A DNA stretch of 64,000 bases from Cytobacillus sp. S13-E01 (lineage in GTDB: Bacteria > Bacillota > Bacilli > Bacillales > Bacillaceae_L), in assembly GCF_029193815.1 (NCBI RefSeq), contig NZ_JARFVC010000002.1, forward strand, positions 62,001-126,000, written 5' to 3'. Under the pieces are notes generated by a model that did no database searches, was not told where the DNA came from, and worked only from the letters and a program-made list of their open reading frames with translations. Made by a program: the position numbers and the translations under genes. Within the stretch, counting starts at the first letter, position 1. Every line of letters starts with the position of its first letter. Positions 16,092 to 25,791 of the stretch are shown here, in pieces.

Positions 16092-16880
16092 TTAGAGCCA
16101 CCTCTTTCGTCTTTTATAAGATTTTATATCTTTATAGCTTTTTGCACCTTTATCGCCTATACCAAGATAAAATTCACGAACATCTTGATTCGTTAATAGC
16201 TTTTCGACCTCGCCTTCCATAACGATTCGCCCATTCTCCATAATATAGCCATAGTGTGCAATCGATAAGGCAACCTTAGCGTTTTGTTCAACTACTAAAA
16301 TAGTGGTTCCTTCTTCTTCATTGATTTTCTTTATGATAGAAAAGATCTCTTTTACTAGAAGTGGTGCAAGCCCAAGTGAGGGCTCATCCAATAGCAATAC
16401 ACTTGGCTTTGCCATTATTCCCCTACCAATTGCTAACATTTGCTGTTCTCCGCCAGATAAATAACCTGCTTGACGATGCTTTAGCATTTCTAGTTTAGGA
16501 AAATAGTTATAAACCTTTTGAATATCGTCTTTAATATTTTTACGGTCTTTACGTGTATGGGCCCCAGCTATTAAATTATCTTCAATTGATAAATGCTCAA
16601 AGACACGCCGGCCTTCCATACATTGAAAAATACCTTTTTTAACAATCATATCGGCCCCGTTTTTATCAATTCGCTCATCATTTAACTCAATAAAGCCATC
16701 TGTTACTTCCCCATTTTCACTTTTTAAAAGCCCTGAAATGGCTTTTAAAGTCGTTGTTTTTCCAGCACCATTGCTACCTAATAGGGCAACAATTTTTCCC
16801 TTTGGTACAACCATCGACAAGCCTTTTAATACTAAAATAACACGGTCATACACAACCTCAACATTGTTTAATGTAAGCAC
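16092..16880 (-). CDS. livF: Branched-chain-type ABC transporter ATP-binding protein (LivF)
   Basis: 262 residues. Walker A is GSNGAGKTT, the signature is LSGGEQQMLAIGRGI, Walker B is VLLLDEPSLGLAP, and the H-loop region is ILVVEQNAKVALSIAHYGYIMENG. The Glu-Gln at the switch position is a LivF hallmark. It carries an extra basic tail of about 25 residues (KSYKDIKSYKRRKRWL). It is separated by about 110 bases from the binding protein and abuts the ligase gene. In this family the LivF/LivG pair powers the LivH/LivM channel. Confidence 0.92.
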   Translation of the reverse strand: MLTLNNVEVVYDRVILVLKGLSMVVPKGKIVALLGSNGAGKTTTLKAISGLLKSENGEVTDGFIELNDERIDKNGADMIVKKGIFQCMEGRRVFEHLSIEDNLIAGAHTRKDRKNIKDDIQKVYNYFPKLEMLKHRQAGYLSGGEQQMLAIGRGIMAKPSVLLLDEPSLGLAPLLVKEIFSIIKKINEEEGTTILVVEQNAKVALSIAHYGYIMENGRIVMEGEVEKLLTNQDVREFYLGIGDKGAKSYKDIKSYKRRKRWL

Positions 16881-16988
16881 AAAGTACCCCCCTATCTAAG
16901 AAGCTCAAATTAGCGTTATACTCTTGAATAAGAATATAGACGTTCTATTTTTGTAAGAATGGGGGATAAAATACTCCCCCCTGCTCAT

Positions 16989-18167
16989 TTAATAACCAAT
17001 ATAGTCTGTAAAGATTTCAAATTTACCGTTTTTAACTTCGGCTAAACGTATTTGATTCGTTCCAGCATGATTATCTGCTGTAAATGTTACTGGTGCAGCC
17101 AATCCACCTAAGTCAAGATTTTTAAGCTTTTCTAACCCTTTTCGAATTCCCTCACCAGTTGTTGGATCATCCGCAAGCTTAATTCCTTCCACCATAATCT
17201 TTGCAGCTACCCAGCCTTGAACGAATTTTTGATCTTTATCCTCTAACTTCTCACCTTTACTTTCTAAATAATCCTTTATCTCAGCCATGCCAGGTAGGTC
17301 TTCATATGGGAAGGCATGTGTAACAACTCCGATAAAACCTTCTGCAGCGTCACCTGCAATAGGAAGAAGTCCTTCACCTGTTGCCCAGTTTAAACCGATA
17401 AATTGTGTATCAATACCTAATTTTTTTGCATCCTTCAAGATAGTTGCTGTCGCACCCCAAGTTTGTTGAATAATTGCATAGTCTGGATTTTTCTTTTCCA
17501 TATTTAGTAATTGTGATGTTGCATCTAACGCACTTAAATCTACAACCTGCTCATCAACCACTTCGATACCAATTTCCTTCGCAAAATCCTTCGCATCTTG
17601 AATTGGTGATTTACCGAATGCTGTATCATTATAAAGGAGAGCAACAGTAGGGTCTCCACCACTATGATTATCCTTTATCCACTTCAACGCAGAACGTGCT
17701 TGGTCTGAATATGATGCCGCTGTCAAGAAGTTATATGGACTTTCATCGATATTTTTAAGGTTTTCTGAATAAGAAGCAGAAATGAACGGTAATTTATCTG
17801 CTGCAACTAATTGACGAAGTGCTTCCGTATCACCAGTACCCCAACCTAAAATAGCAGAAACCTTATCTTTTGATTTATACTTTTGATAAAGCTTTTGTGC
17901 TTCAGGAATCTTATAAGCATAGTCCTCACCAATTAATTCTAATTTGTATCCATTTACTAAACCTTGTGTGCTTAAAAATTCAAAGTATGCTTTTTCACCT
18001 TCTGCATATGGCGTTCCTACATCACCAGTTCCTCCAGTCAAATCAAATAGTCCACCAATTTTAATCGTTCCTTTTTCATCACCAGAAGCTTCCTCACCAC
18101 CTGAGCAGCCTGCAATTATACTAAGCACTAACACCATAACGAATACTAAAAACCGATTTTTTCTCAT
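16989..18167 (-). CDS. livK: Branched-chain-type ABC transporter substrate-binding lipoprotein
   Basis: 392 residues. The signal peptide has lipobox IAGC, followed by a type I periplasmic-binding fold of the Leu/Ile/Val family (peripla_BP_6): IKIGGLFDLTGGTGDVG, VSAILGWGTGDTEALRQLVAADKLPFISASYS and VALLYNDTAFGKSP. Such proteins bind branched-chain amino acids, amides, urea or aromatic acids. The neighbours, two CoA ligases, point to a carboxylic acid ligand. GGGGGAGAAG supports the ATG at 18167. A short G5/C5 hairpin follows the stop at 16961-16980 but lacks a good T-run. Confidence 0.88.
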   Translation of the reverse strand: MRKNRFLVFVMVLVLSIIAGCSGGEEASGDEKGTIKIGGLFDLTGGTGDVGTPYAEGEKAYFEFLSTQGLVNGYKLELIGEDYAYKIPEAQKLYQKYKSKDKVSAILGWGTGDTEALRQLVAADKLPFISASYSENLKNIDESPYNFLTAASYSDQARSALKWIKDNHSGGDPTVALLYNDTAFGKSPIQDAKDFAKEIGIEVVDEQVVDLSALDATSQLLNMEKKNPDYAIIQQTWGATATILKDAKKLGIDTQFIGLNWATGEGLLPIAGDAAEGFIGVVTHAFPYEDLPGMAEIKDYLESKGEKLEDKDQKFVQGWVAAKIMVEGIKLADDPTTGEGIRKGLEKLKNLDLGGLAAPVTFTADNHAGTNQIRLAEVKNGKFEIFTDYIGY

Positions 18168-18213
18168 ACTTCTCCCCCTTTTTATCCTTTTTTAGTTAGC
18201 TCTCATCTTACAA

Positions 18214-19275
18214 TTAATAAGAAAACGGCCAAAGCTTAAAGTAATCCTTTATATTCTTCCATATTTTCGCCAGTCCTTCTGGCTCATATATAAGGAATAA
18301 GATAATGACTAACCCAAACACTACTTCTTTGAGCCCAATTAAAACACTGGCTATTTCCGGAATTATTCCGCTGATCACATCAATTGCAGAACGAAGAAAG
18401 ATTGGTAATAACGTAATAAATACAGCTCCATAAATAGAGCCAAAGACACTACCTAACCCACCTACTAGAATCATTGCCAGGAATTCGATTGAAACAGTAA
18501 TACTATACAGTTCTGGACTAACTATCATCGTATAGTGTCCTAATAAAGCACCTGCGACACCAACGAAAAATGAGCTAATTGAGAATGCGAGCAACTTAAA
18601 TTTAAATATATCAATCCCCATTACTTCAGCCGCAATATCACGATCCCTTATAGCGATAAACGCACGCCCGACTCGAGACCTAAAGAGGTTTAGTGTAAAT
18701 ATGGTAGTAAATAATAAAACGAAAAACATTAAGTAATAATAGCTAGTTTCACTTGCAAATACAAAGCTACCAATACTAGGCCTTGGTAGGACTAGCCCTG
18801 CAGTACCACCAGTTAAACTGTCCCATCTTGAAATGACAAACAAAATTATCACTTGTGCAGCCAAGGTTGCAATTGCTAAATATAGACCTTTTAAACGTAG
18901 TGATGGTATCCCAAATAGAGCACCTACAATGGCAGTAATAAGTCCTGCCATTGGCATTGCAGCCCAAAAACTCAATCCGACCTTAGCCGTTAAGACAGCA
19001 GATGTATACCCGCCAACTCCTAAAAACGCACCTACTCCAATTGAAATTTGTCCTGTAAAACCTGTCAAAATATTTAGCCCGATTGCACCAATCGCCGCTA
19101 TTCCACATAATGTGGCTATTCCCACTACATACTCCGAAGAAATGAAAGGGAAAACTGCAAACAAAGCTACAATAGCGAAAATCCGCATTCTTACTCGGGT
19201 AATTTTCCAAATACTCGTGTCTTGTTTATAGTTAACATGGAATTCACCACAATCCATTACGAATGGATTTCGCAT
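18214..19275 (-). CDS. livM: Branched-chain-type ABC transporter permease (LivM)
   Basis: 353 residues with about nine hydrophobic helices. The LivM/BPD_transp_2 signature includes GLNILTGFTGQISIGVGAFLGVGGY, GIPSLRLKGLYLAIATLA and the cytoplasmic coupling loop FIAIRDRDIAAEVMGIDIFKFKL. It begins 3 bases after the livH stop and shares its ribosome binding zone. A hydrophilic N-terminal tail of about 25 residues precedes helix 1. Confidence 0.92.
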   Translation of the reverse strand: MRNPFVMDCGEFHVNYKQDTSIWKITRVRMRIFAIVALFAVFPFISSEYVVGIATLCGIAAIGAIGLNILTGFTGQISIGVGAFLGVGGYTSAVLTAKVGLSFWAAMPMAGLITAIVGALFGIPSLRLKGLYLAIATLAAQVIILFVISRWDSLTGGTAGLVLPRPSIGSFVFASETSYYYLMFFVLLFTTIFTLNLFRSRVGRAFIAIRDRDIAAEVMGIDIFKFKLLAFSISSFFVGVAGALLGHYTMIVSPELYSITVSIEFLAMILVGGLGSVFGSIYGAVFITLLPIFLRSAIDVISGIIPEIASVLIGLKEVVFGLVIILFLIYEPEGLAKIWKNIKDYFKLWPFSY

Positions 19276-19278
19276 TTT

Positions 19279-20163
19279 TTACACCCTCTCAATTTCTTTT
19301 TTACCGAACAAGCCGTATGGTTTAAACATAAGAATGAACACTAAAAGCACAAATGGCATAACTTCTTTTAAACCACCACCTGTTAACGGATCTAAATATC
19401 CACCTGTCATGCTCTCAATGATTCCAATGATTAATCCCCCGACAATTGCACCAGGAATACTGTCTAGCCCGCCTAGAATAGCCACAGGTAATACCTTTAA
19501 CCCAATTGCTGACAAAGAAGCATTAACCCCATTTATGTTTCCAAGTAAAATCCCTCCTACCGCTGAAACAATCGCTGCAATTGCCCATGCGACAGCAAAT
19601 ATCGTTTTCACACTAATCCCCATTGACATAGCTGCTTGTTGATCATCTGCTGTCGCCCGCATTGCAATTCCAAGCTTTGAATACTTAAAAAACAATGTGA
19701 AAATAAGAAGCATGAAAACGACTATTACAAGTGACCAAAGATAAACTGGAGCAACCACTACTCCCACAAACTGAACAGGCTCTTCTGAAAATATTTTTGG
19801 AAATACACGAGTTTCATTTCCCCATAAAATATGTACGACACCGGCTAATACACTTGATAGACCAATGGTCGCCATGATCATCGAAATGACTGGTTCTCCT
19901 ATAAAAGGCCTTAGAACTATTCGCTCAATCACAAAACCAAGAATGGCGCTAAATATGAGTGCGATTAGTACTGCTGCTATAAATGGAATATTGTATGCTG
20001 TAATTAGTGTAAGACAGACATATGTACCCACTAATAAAAATTCACCCTGGGCAAAATTTATTGCATCACTAGATTTATAGATTAATACAAAGCCTAGGGC
20101 AACAAGTGCGTACACACTACCTACAACTATTCCCGTAACTAACATCTGTAAAAAAAACGTCAT
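19279..20163 (-). CDS. livH: Branched-chain-type ABC transporter permease (LivH)
   Basis: 294 residues, about eight helices. The family signature is YALVALGFVLIYKSSDAINFAQGEF near the N-terminus, with the coupling loop MRATADDQQAAMSMGISVKTIF and VAILGGLDSIPGAIVGGLIIG. The start overlaps the stop of the acyl-CoA synthetase by one base (TAATG). It pairs with LivM to form the membrane channel. Confidence 0.93.
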   Translation of the reverse strand: MTFFLQMLVTGIVVGSVYALVALGFVLIYKSSDAINFAQGEFLLVGTYVCLTLITAYNIPFIAAVLIALIFSAILGFVIERIVLRPFIGEPVISMIMATIGLSSVLAGVVHILWGNETRVFPKIFSEEPVQFVGVVVAPVYLWSLVIVVFMLLIFTLFFKYSKLGIAMRATADDQQAAMSMGISVKTIFAVAWAIAAIVSAVGGILLGNINGVNASLSAIGLKVLPVAILGGLDSIPGAIVGGLIIGIIESMTGGYLDPLTGGGLKEVMPFVLLVFILMFKPYGLFGKKEIERV

Positions 20164-22073
20164 TAAGCTGCCCCCTCTCCTTCGTCCATAAAGATTACGC
20201 GAAGTGTAGTTTGAATCAATTGTTCATTCCCATCCCGATACCTAATACGGCCTTCAACATCGATCTGGTTATTTTCAGAGTAAATTCCTTCAATTAATTT
20301 CTCATATTTCTTAGCAACAAATTGTCTCCGGACTTTTTTCGTACGAGTTAATTCTTCATCATCTGCATCTAGTTCTTTGTAAAGAAGCACAAACTTTTTA
20401 ATCCGAGCTTTTTCTGGTAAAGTCTGATTAACTCCATTTACCTGTTCCTGGATCAATTCTAGAACTTTAGCCTTTGATGAAAGATCCGTATACGTTGTGT
20501 AGCCAATTTGGTTTTTCTCTGCCCATCTACCAACATTCTCCATATCTATATTAATAATTGCAGTTACATAAGGACGATCCCTACCTGTTGCAACAGCCTC
20601 TTGAATATATGGGCTAAACTTCAATTTATTCTCAATAAATTGGGGTGAAAACATTTCGCCGGTTTTTAATCTGATAACATCCTTTAACCTGTCAATAATG
20701 TATAGGTGCCCTTCTTCATCTAATCGGCCAGCATCTCCAGTATGAAGCCATCCATTTTCAATTGTTTCTGCAGTGGATTGTTCATTGTTGTAGTATCCTT
20801 TGCATACACTAGAACTTCTAATAAGCACTTCACCTTTGTCTGATACCTTCACTTCTGTTCCAGGAATAGGAATTCCAACACTATCAAGCTTAATATCCCC
20901 ATCGCGATGAACAATCGCGATTCCTGATACCTCGGTCTGTCCATATATACTTTTAACATTTACCCCGATACTATGGAAAAATGTAAAGACATCTGGTCCG
21001 AGTGGTGCCCCACCGGTATAAGCACGTTTAACACGCAATAAACCTAAGTGGTCTTTAATTGCACTAAACAAAAAGTAATCCGCGACTTTGTATTTCATTT
21101 TTGTGGTGAGGGAAAGTTCTTCTTTATTAAACTTTGCTCTAGCAACTTTCTCTCCAATTGGTTTGCACCAATCATAAACCTTTCGCTTTAGCCAACCGGC
21201 ATCTTGGATTCTAACTTGAAATTTAGAAACCATATCTTCGTAAATTCTTGGAGGTGAAAACATAACGTGAGGTCCAATTTCACGTAGATTTTCTAACACA
21301 GTTGATGGTTCTTCAGGGAAGTTTATTGTCATCCCGCTATATAAGCCCATCGCTATCGTCATCATTTGTTCCCCAATCCAAGCTAAAGGTAAGAATGAAA
21401 GATATTCGTCACTTTCAGATAAGGGGTCAAATGAGGAAAGACTTCGCGCCATATCAAATAAATTCCTATAGGAAAGCATTGTTCCTTTTGGGTTACCTGT
21501 GGTTCCCGATGTATAGGATAATATAGCCGTATCCTCGTATACTCCTTTGTTTATTTCATTTTCAAAATAAGAGGGTACTTCTTTATCGAAAGTTCTTCCA
21601 AGTTCCTGTACATCATCAAAGAAAAAGAGATTTTCATCCTTATATTCTCTCATTCCTCTTGAATCATAATAGATAATCGTCTTAACCTTCGGAATCTTCT
21701 CTTTAATTTCATATAATTTATCAACTTGTTCTTGATCTTCCACTACAACAATTGTTGCCTCACAGTTGTGTAGAATATAGGCAATTTCAGTAGGGAGTGC
21801 CTCTTGGAAAATCCCTACAGCCACTCCACCCAAGCTTTGTGCGGCCAATTCACTAATGACCCATTCTGGACGATTATCGCCGATAATAGCGAGTTTTTCT
21901 TCCCGTGTTAGTCCTAGTTTAGCTAAACCTAAACTAAACGCCTTCACATGGTCAAAGTATTCTTGGTATGTTACTTCATTCCATATTCCAAAGTCCTTTT
22001 CCCTATAGGCAACTTTGGAGCCATTCAACTTACTTTTCTCCCTTAGAACTTGAGGAAATGTCATGTTGGACAT
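20163..22073 (-). CDS. Long-chain-type acyl-CoA synthetase (AMP-forming)
   Basis: About 636 residues, long for bacterial FadD but usual for the LC-FACS group related to FAA/FadD15. Motifs are YTSGTTGNPKGTMLSY (ATP loop), FLPLAWIGEQ, SIYGQTEVSG, WLHTGDAGRLDEEGHLYIIDRLKDVIRLKTGE and TRTKKVRRQF near the end with the catalytic lysine region. ATG 22073 is chosen because AGGGAGGAGG lies just upstream; an earlier ATG at 22115 would overlap livG and has no such site. It sits between livG and livH, an unusual insertion of an acyl-activating enzyme inside an ABC importer operon, suggesting vectorial CoA-trapping of the transported acid. Confidence 0.88.
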   Translation of the reverse strand: MSNMTFPQVLREKSKLNGSKVAYREKDFGIWNEVTYQEYFDHVKAFSLGLAKLGLTREEKLAIIGDNRPEWVISELAAQSLGGVAVGIFQEALPTEIAYILHNCEATIVVVEDQEQVDKLYEIKEKIPKVKTIIYYDSRGMREYKDENLFFFDDVQELGRTFDKEVPSYFENEINKGVYEDTAILSYTSGTTGNPKGTMLSYRNLFDMARSLSSFDPLSESDEYLSFLPLAWIGEQMMTIAMGLYSGMTINFPEEPSTVLENLREIGPHVMFSPPRIYEDMVSKFQVRIQDAGWLKRKVYDWCKPIGEKVARAKFNKEELSLTTKMKYKVADYFLFSAIKDHLGLLRVKRAYTGGAPLGPDVFTFFHSIGVNVKSIYGQTEVSGIAIVHRDGDIKLDSVGIPIPGTEVKVSDKGEVLIRSSSVCKGYYNNEQSTAETIENGWLHTGDAGRLDEEGHLYIIDRLKDVIRLKTGEMFSPQFIENKLKFSPYIQEAVATGRDRPYVTAIINIDMENVGRWAEKNQIGYTTYTDLSSKAKVLELIQEQVNGVNQTLPEKARIKKFVLLYKELDADDEELTRTKKVRRQFVAKKYEKLIEGIYSENNQIDVEGRIRYRDGNEQLIQTTLRVIFMDEGEGAA

Positions 22074-22095
22074 TAAATACCTCCTCCCTCTTATT

Positions 22096-22866
22096 TTATC
22101 CTGCTTCATCTTCACCTAAATAGGCATTAATTACCTTTTGATTATTTTGAATTTGGTTAGGTGTTCCATACCCAATTAATTTTCCAAAGTCTAGAACAGC
22201 TATGTGATCAGAAAGGTCCATTACAACCCTCATATCATGTTCAATTAAGATGATCGTTGTCTTTTTTACAGCATGAATATCAATAATATAACGAGCCATA
22301 TCCTCTTTTTCTTCGCTATTCATACCTGCCATCGGTTCATCTAATAATAATAGCTCTGGCTCCAAAGCTAACGCTCTACCAACTTCAACTCGTTTTTGTA
22401 ATCCATATGACAACCTGCCAACAGGGGTATTTCGGATGTGTTCAATTTCAAGAAAGTCGATCACTTCCTCCACTTTCTCCCGATGCTCTATTTCTTCTCG
22501 TAGAGCTTTCCCCCAGAACAGGCCACCTGAAAGAACACCTGTTTTCATTCTGACATGTCGTCCAAGCATCAAGTTGTCCAACACAGACAAATGGGGGAAC
22601 AACTCGATGTTTTGAAAAGCCCTAGCAATTCCTAACGCAGTACGTTTGTGGGGCTTTAAATTAGTAATCTCTTCTCCTCTGAAGGAAATGGTTCCTTTAG
22701 ATGGACGGTATAAGCCACTTATACAATTCAACATACTGGTTTTTCCAGCACCATTTGGTCCTATAAGGGAAAAAATTTCCCCTTCTTGTACCTCGTAACT
22801 AACATGATCTAGAGCAGTAACACCTCCAAAACGTAATGTTACATCGTTAATTTCTAATATCCCCAA
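22096..22866 (-). CDS. livG: Branched-chain-type ABC transporter ATP-binding protein (LivG)
   Basis: 256 residues from a TTG at 22866 preceded by GAGGAGG seven bases away. The open frame extends 20 codons further to an ATG without a ribosome binding site. Walker A is GPNGAGKTS, the signature is LSYGLQKRVEVGRAL (LSYG rather than LSGGQ, normal in LivG), Walker B is LLLLDEPMAGM, and the switch is ILIEHDMRVVMDLSDH. It is the first gene of the seven-gene operon. Confidence 0.92.
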   Translation of the reverse strand: MGILEINDVTLRFGGVTALDHVSYEVQEGEIFSLIGPNGAGKTSMLNCISGLYRPSKGTISFRGEEITNLKPHKRTALGIARAFQNIELFPHLSVLDNLMLGRHVRMKTGVLSGGLFWGKALREEIEHREKVEEVIDFLEIEHIRNTPVGRLSYGLQKRVEVGRALALEPELLLLDEPMAGMNSEEKEDMARYIIDIHAVKKTTIILIEHDMRVVMDLSDHIAVLDFGKLIGYGTPNQIQNNQKVINAYLGEDEAG

Positions 22867-22926
22867 ATTTTTTCCTCCTCTCGGGACAACTAGCTGTAAA
22901 CGCTTTCTAATAAAACACTCAAACAT

Positions 22927-23275
22927 TATATTCTATAAATAATAGCGATATCCTTTTAAATTTATATTAATATTCTAAATATTTATAATATTATTTATAT
23001 TAATTATTCTAGTGTAATATTTATTTTAGATAAAACAATTAAGTATGAGTATAATCAATTACTTCGAATTAAGCATATTACCACAAGAAAAGTCTGATTC
23101 TTCAACGATTTATGAACAGACTTTATGAATAGCTACTCCTAGTTAGTAATTCCTCTGCAACAATACCAACAGAACATTGATGAAAATTCGTATTTGATTA
23201 TAATTTTCCTACTTCTACAAAATTTCTAATATAAAAGTGTTATTACTTAGGTTTTGTCGGTTCAGCCATACAATA
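22927..23275. other. AT-rich upstream region of the liv-like operon
   Basis: About 350 bases of very AT-rich DNA (TATAATATTATTTATATT and similar). It must hold the promoter of the livG operon and the 3' end of the LysE transcript. I see no palindrome, riboswitch or gene that I can support. Confidence 0.4.
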
Positions 23276-23926
23276 TTATCCAAATAACGCGAGAATGCCT
23301 TGATAACCAAAATATGCACCAAAGCCAATTAAAGATAATCCAGAAAGTATTTGAATCACTATGATACTAGTAGAAGTTAAATACTTTCTAAAGCCACTAG
23401 TTAACCCCGCTACAAATATATCCCAAAGTGTTAACCCAATAAAAATCATTGCGCTATACATGAGAAGTTCACTGGTACCATAACTAGCTGCTGTTTTTGC
23501 CAGAACTGAGCCGTATATTCCTAACCAAAAAAGAATTGACAACGGACTTGAAATAGACATAAGAAATCCGGTCATAAAGCACTTAAACAAGCTATCCTTT
23601 TTTCTGTCATGTGAAATAGATATATCTTTGGCACTTATTATACTTTCGATTCCACTATATAAAAGAATAAATGAACCAAAAAGCCATAGAAACGTTTGGA
23701 CCGGTGGATAATCTAAAAAGTGAACAACACCAAAATAAACAAGTAACATAAAAATCGCATCGGCAATCATTGATCCTGCACCAACTATCCAAGCATGCCA
23801 AAATCCATTTTTAAGGCCCTTATCTAATCTTGCAGAATTTACCGGACCAATAGGTGCAGCCAAACTTAAACCTAAGAAAATATAACTTAAAAAAATACCA
23901 ATTCCCAATACTCCCCAACTCCACAT
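23276..23926 (-). CDS. LysE/RhtB family amino-acid exporter
   Basis: 216 residues with six predicted membrane helices. The N-terminal family signature is LSLAAPIGPVNSARLDKGLKNGF, followed by GAGSMIADAIFMLLVYFG, where the helix-2 Asp is typical. The loop SSPLSILFWLGIYG matches the conserved third segment. LysE-family proteins export amino acids or related solutes; the substrate cannot be assigned. It stands alone and is divergent from the deacetylase gene that follows. Confidence 0.87.
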   Translation of the reverse strand: MWSWGVLGIGIFLSYIFLGLSLAAPIGPVNSARLDKGLKNGFWHAWIVGAGSMIADAIFMLLVYFGVVHFLDYPPVQTFLWLFGSFILLYSGIESIISAKDISISHDRKKDSLFKCFMTGFLMSISSPLSILFWLGIYGSVLAKTAASYGTSELLMYSAMIFIGLTLWDIFVAGLTSGFRKYLTSTSIIVIQILSGLSLIGFGAYFGYQGILALFG

Positions 23927-24138
23927 ATTTTATTTACCGCGATATATAACTTGTACCAGCTAACTTGTACAATTTATGCGGTAGCTTTCTAAAATAAAAC
24001 AAGAGATTTGAAGGCGCTCAGGAGTTTGAGGTTAAAATGTGAGTTTATTTAGGTTTTCTGATATTTCTTAAAAAAACTTGTAAAAAAACCGTTGTTAGGA
24101 AAAACTACTGTTTATTAAAATTTAAAAGGAGTTGTACT

Positions 24139-25446
24139 ATGATAAAAGGTTCTTTCAAACAAAAGCTATATATTTGCAACTGTCTAATGATTCTACTACT
24201 TTCTTTGGCATCAATTAATGTTCATGCTCAAGAATCAAGATTACCAGAAGCACCAATCTTTATTGATGAGAATCCAATTAACACGAAATACATTATGAGA
24301 GAGGGACATTTGCTCGTGCCAGCCCTTTTTTTAAAGCATACAGGATCCCTTGTAGATTGGAACGAGCAATATCGTTCTGTTGTATTTCAAGCAAATGATA
24401 AGAAGTTCGCTGTACCCCTCGGAAAAAAATTTACAGATGACTATGATAGAGGAACAGGTACATGGAAAAGAGGCACAATTTCAACTGAAGCAATTGAGTT
24501 TAATGGAACGGCTTTTGTTCCTATTCTTGATGTTGCAAAAAAATTAGGGATGAATGTTAGGTATGATCCAGAAATTAATCGAACATTTATTACAACGAAT
24601 CTTTCCATAAAGCCCAATATAATAGAGCAGGCTACTACTGCAAAAAAGCTTGTTGCTCTCACGTTTGATGATGGACCGGAAAACTATTATACACCTATGA
24701 TCCTGGATATTTTAAAAGAAAAAGCAGTACCAGCAACATTTTTTGTTGTTGGACGACAAATAACTCGTTTTCCAGAGGTAATGAAACGCATAGTTAACGA
24801 AGGGCATGGGATTGCAAACCACTCATGGCGCCATCCGGATTTAAGATATACATGGTCCTCAAAGGTAAGGGAAGAAATACAATCAACACAGCAAGAAATG
24901 CAAAAAGTTGTTGGAAGAAAACCTGATGTTTTTCGTCCTCCATATGGTGCCCTGACAAAAGCTGATATAAGAGTTTTGAATGAAATAGGAATGAGAAACA
25001 TCATGTGGTCAGTAGATACTCTAGATTGGAGTGGTTTATCAGGAGATGAAATCGTAAAGATTGTCCACGAACAAATTTCTCCTGGTGGGATAGTTTTACA
25101 GCATAACTTTCAATCTAACGTCCGCCTTTTGGATGGTACAGTGGAGGCTCTACCAAGAATCATCGATGACCTACAAAAGCAAGGATATAAATTTGTAACA
25201 GTGCAAACATTGTTGGCTAAACAAAAAGAAGAGCAGCTGAAGGCGGAACAACCACAAGAAGATCAGCCTAGCGAAGAACAACCGATCGAGAATCAACCAA
25301 CAAAAGAACAACCGACAGAAGATCAACCACAAGAAGATCAACCTAGTGAAGAACAACCGATCGAGAATCAACCAATAGAAGAACAGCCGACAGAAGATCA
25401 ACCACAAGAGGGTCAACCTAGCGAAGAACAACCTATCGAGAATTAA
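24139..25446 (+). CDS. Secreted polysaccharide deacetylase with stalk domain and QP-rich repeat tail
   Basis: 435 residues. A signal peptide (residues 1-31, ending VHAQE) is followed by a copper-amine-oxidase-N-like stalk domain (about 36-145: VPALFLKHTGSLVDW, KFAVPLGKK). Then comes an NodB deacetylase domain (about 165-355): LTFDDGPE, HSWRHPD, FRPPYG, VDTLDWSG and IVLQHN, all five CE4 motifs intact. The last 60 residues are pentapeptides of the form QPxE(D/E/N), arranged in a 25-residue super-unit repeated about 2.6 times. It likely removes acetyl groups from peptidoglycan or another cell-surface glycan. AAAGGAG supports the ATG. Confidence 0.9.
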   Translation: MIKGSFKQKLYICNCLMILLLSLASINVHAQESRLPEAPIFIDENPINTKYIMREGHLLVPALFLKHTGSLVDWNEQYRSVVFQANDKKFAVPLGKKFTDDYDRGTGTWKRGTISTEAIEFNGTAFVPILDVAKKLGMNVRYDPEINRTFITTNLSIKPNIIEQATTAKKLVALTFDDGPENYYTPMILDILKEKAVPATFFVVGRQITRFPEVMKRIVNEGHGIANHSWRHPDLRYTWSSKVREEIQSTQQEMQKVVGRKPDVFRPPYGALTKADIRVLNEIGMRNIMWSVDTLDWSGLSGDEIVKIVHEQISPGGIVLQHNFQSNVRLLDGTVEALPRIIDDLQKQGYKFVTVQTLLAKQKEEQLKAEQPQEDQPSEEQPIENQPTKEQPTEDQPQEDQPSEEQPIENQPIEEQPTEDQPQEGQPSEEQPIEN

Positions 25447-25791
25447 TCATACGGAGAATAGGAGGATGATGTAGGTCTATAAAAGTAACTAATTAAAAAC
25501 ATCAATTACAATTTGTTAAAATCGCGAAATCAGGACACCTGAATTTCTTGGTGTTCTTTTTTAGTTCATAGAAATAGCCAAATTTGTTACTAACTTCATC
25601 CTCACACCAAGTAAACTACCTTGAAAATGGATATTAATTCAAACTGATTATTTAAGACAAGACCGCCAAACCTATTTATAAGGTTTTTTGTCCTAAGTAT
25701 GTTTCGGAGAAAAAACTATGCAAGGCAAGTGAAAAAGTAAACAATAAAAAAAGAATGAAACATAATTAAATGTTCATTCTCAGGTGTCAAT
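25447..25791. other. Intergenic region with terminator at 25532-25563
   Basis: A hairpin AGGACACC/GGTGTTCT followed by TTTTTTAG lies 85 bases after the deacetylase stop on the plus strand. The rest has no gene I can support. Confidence 0.6.
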
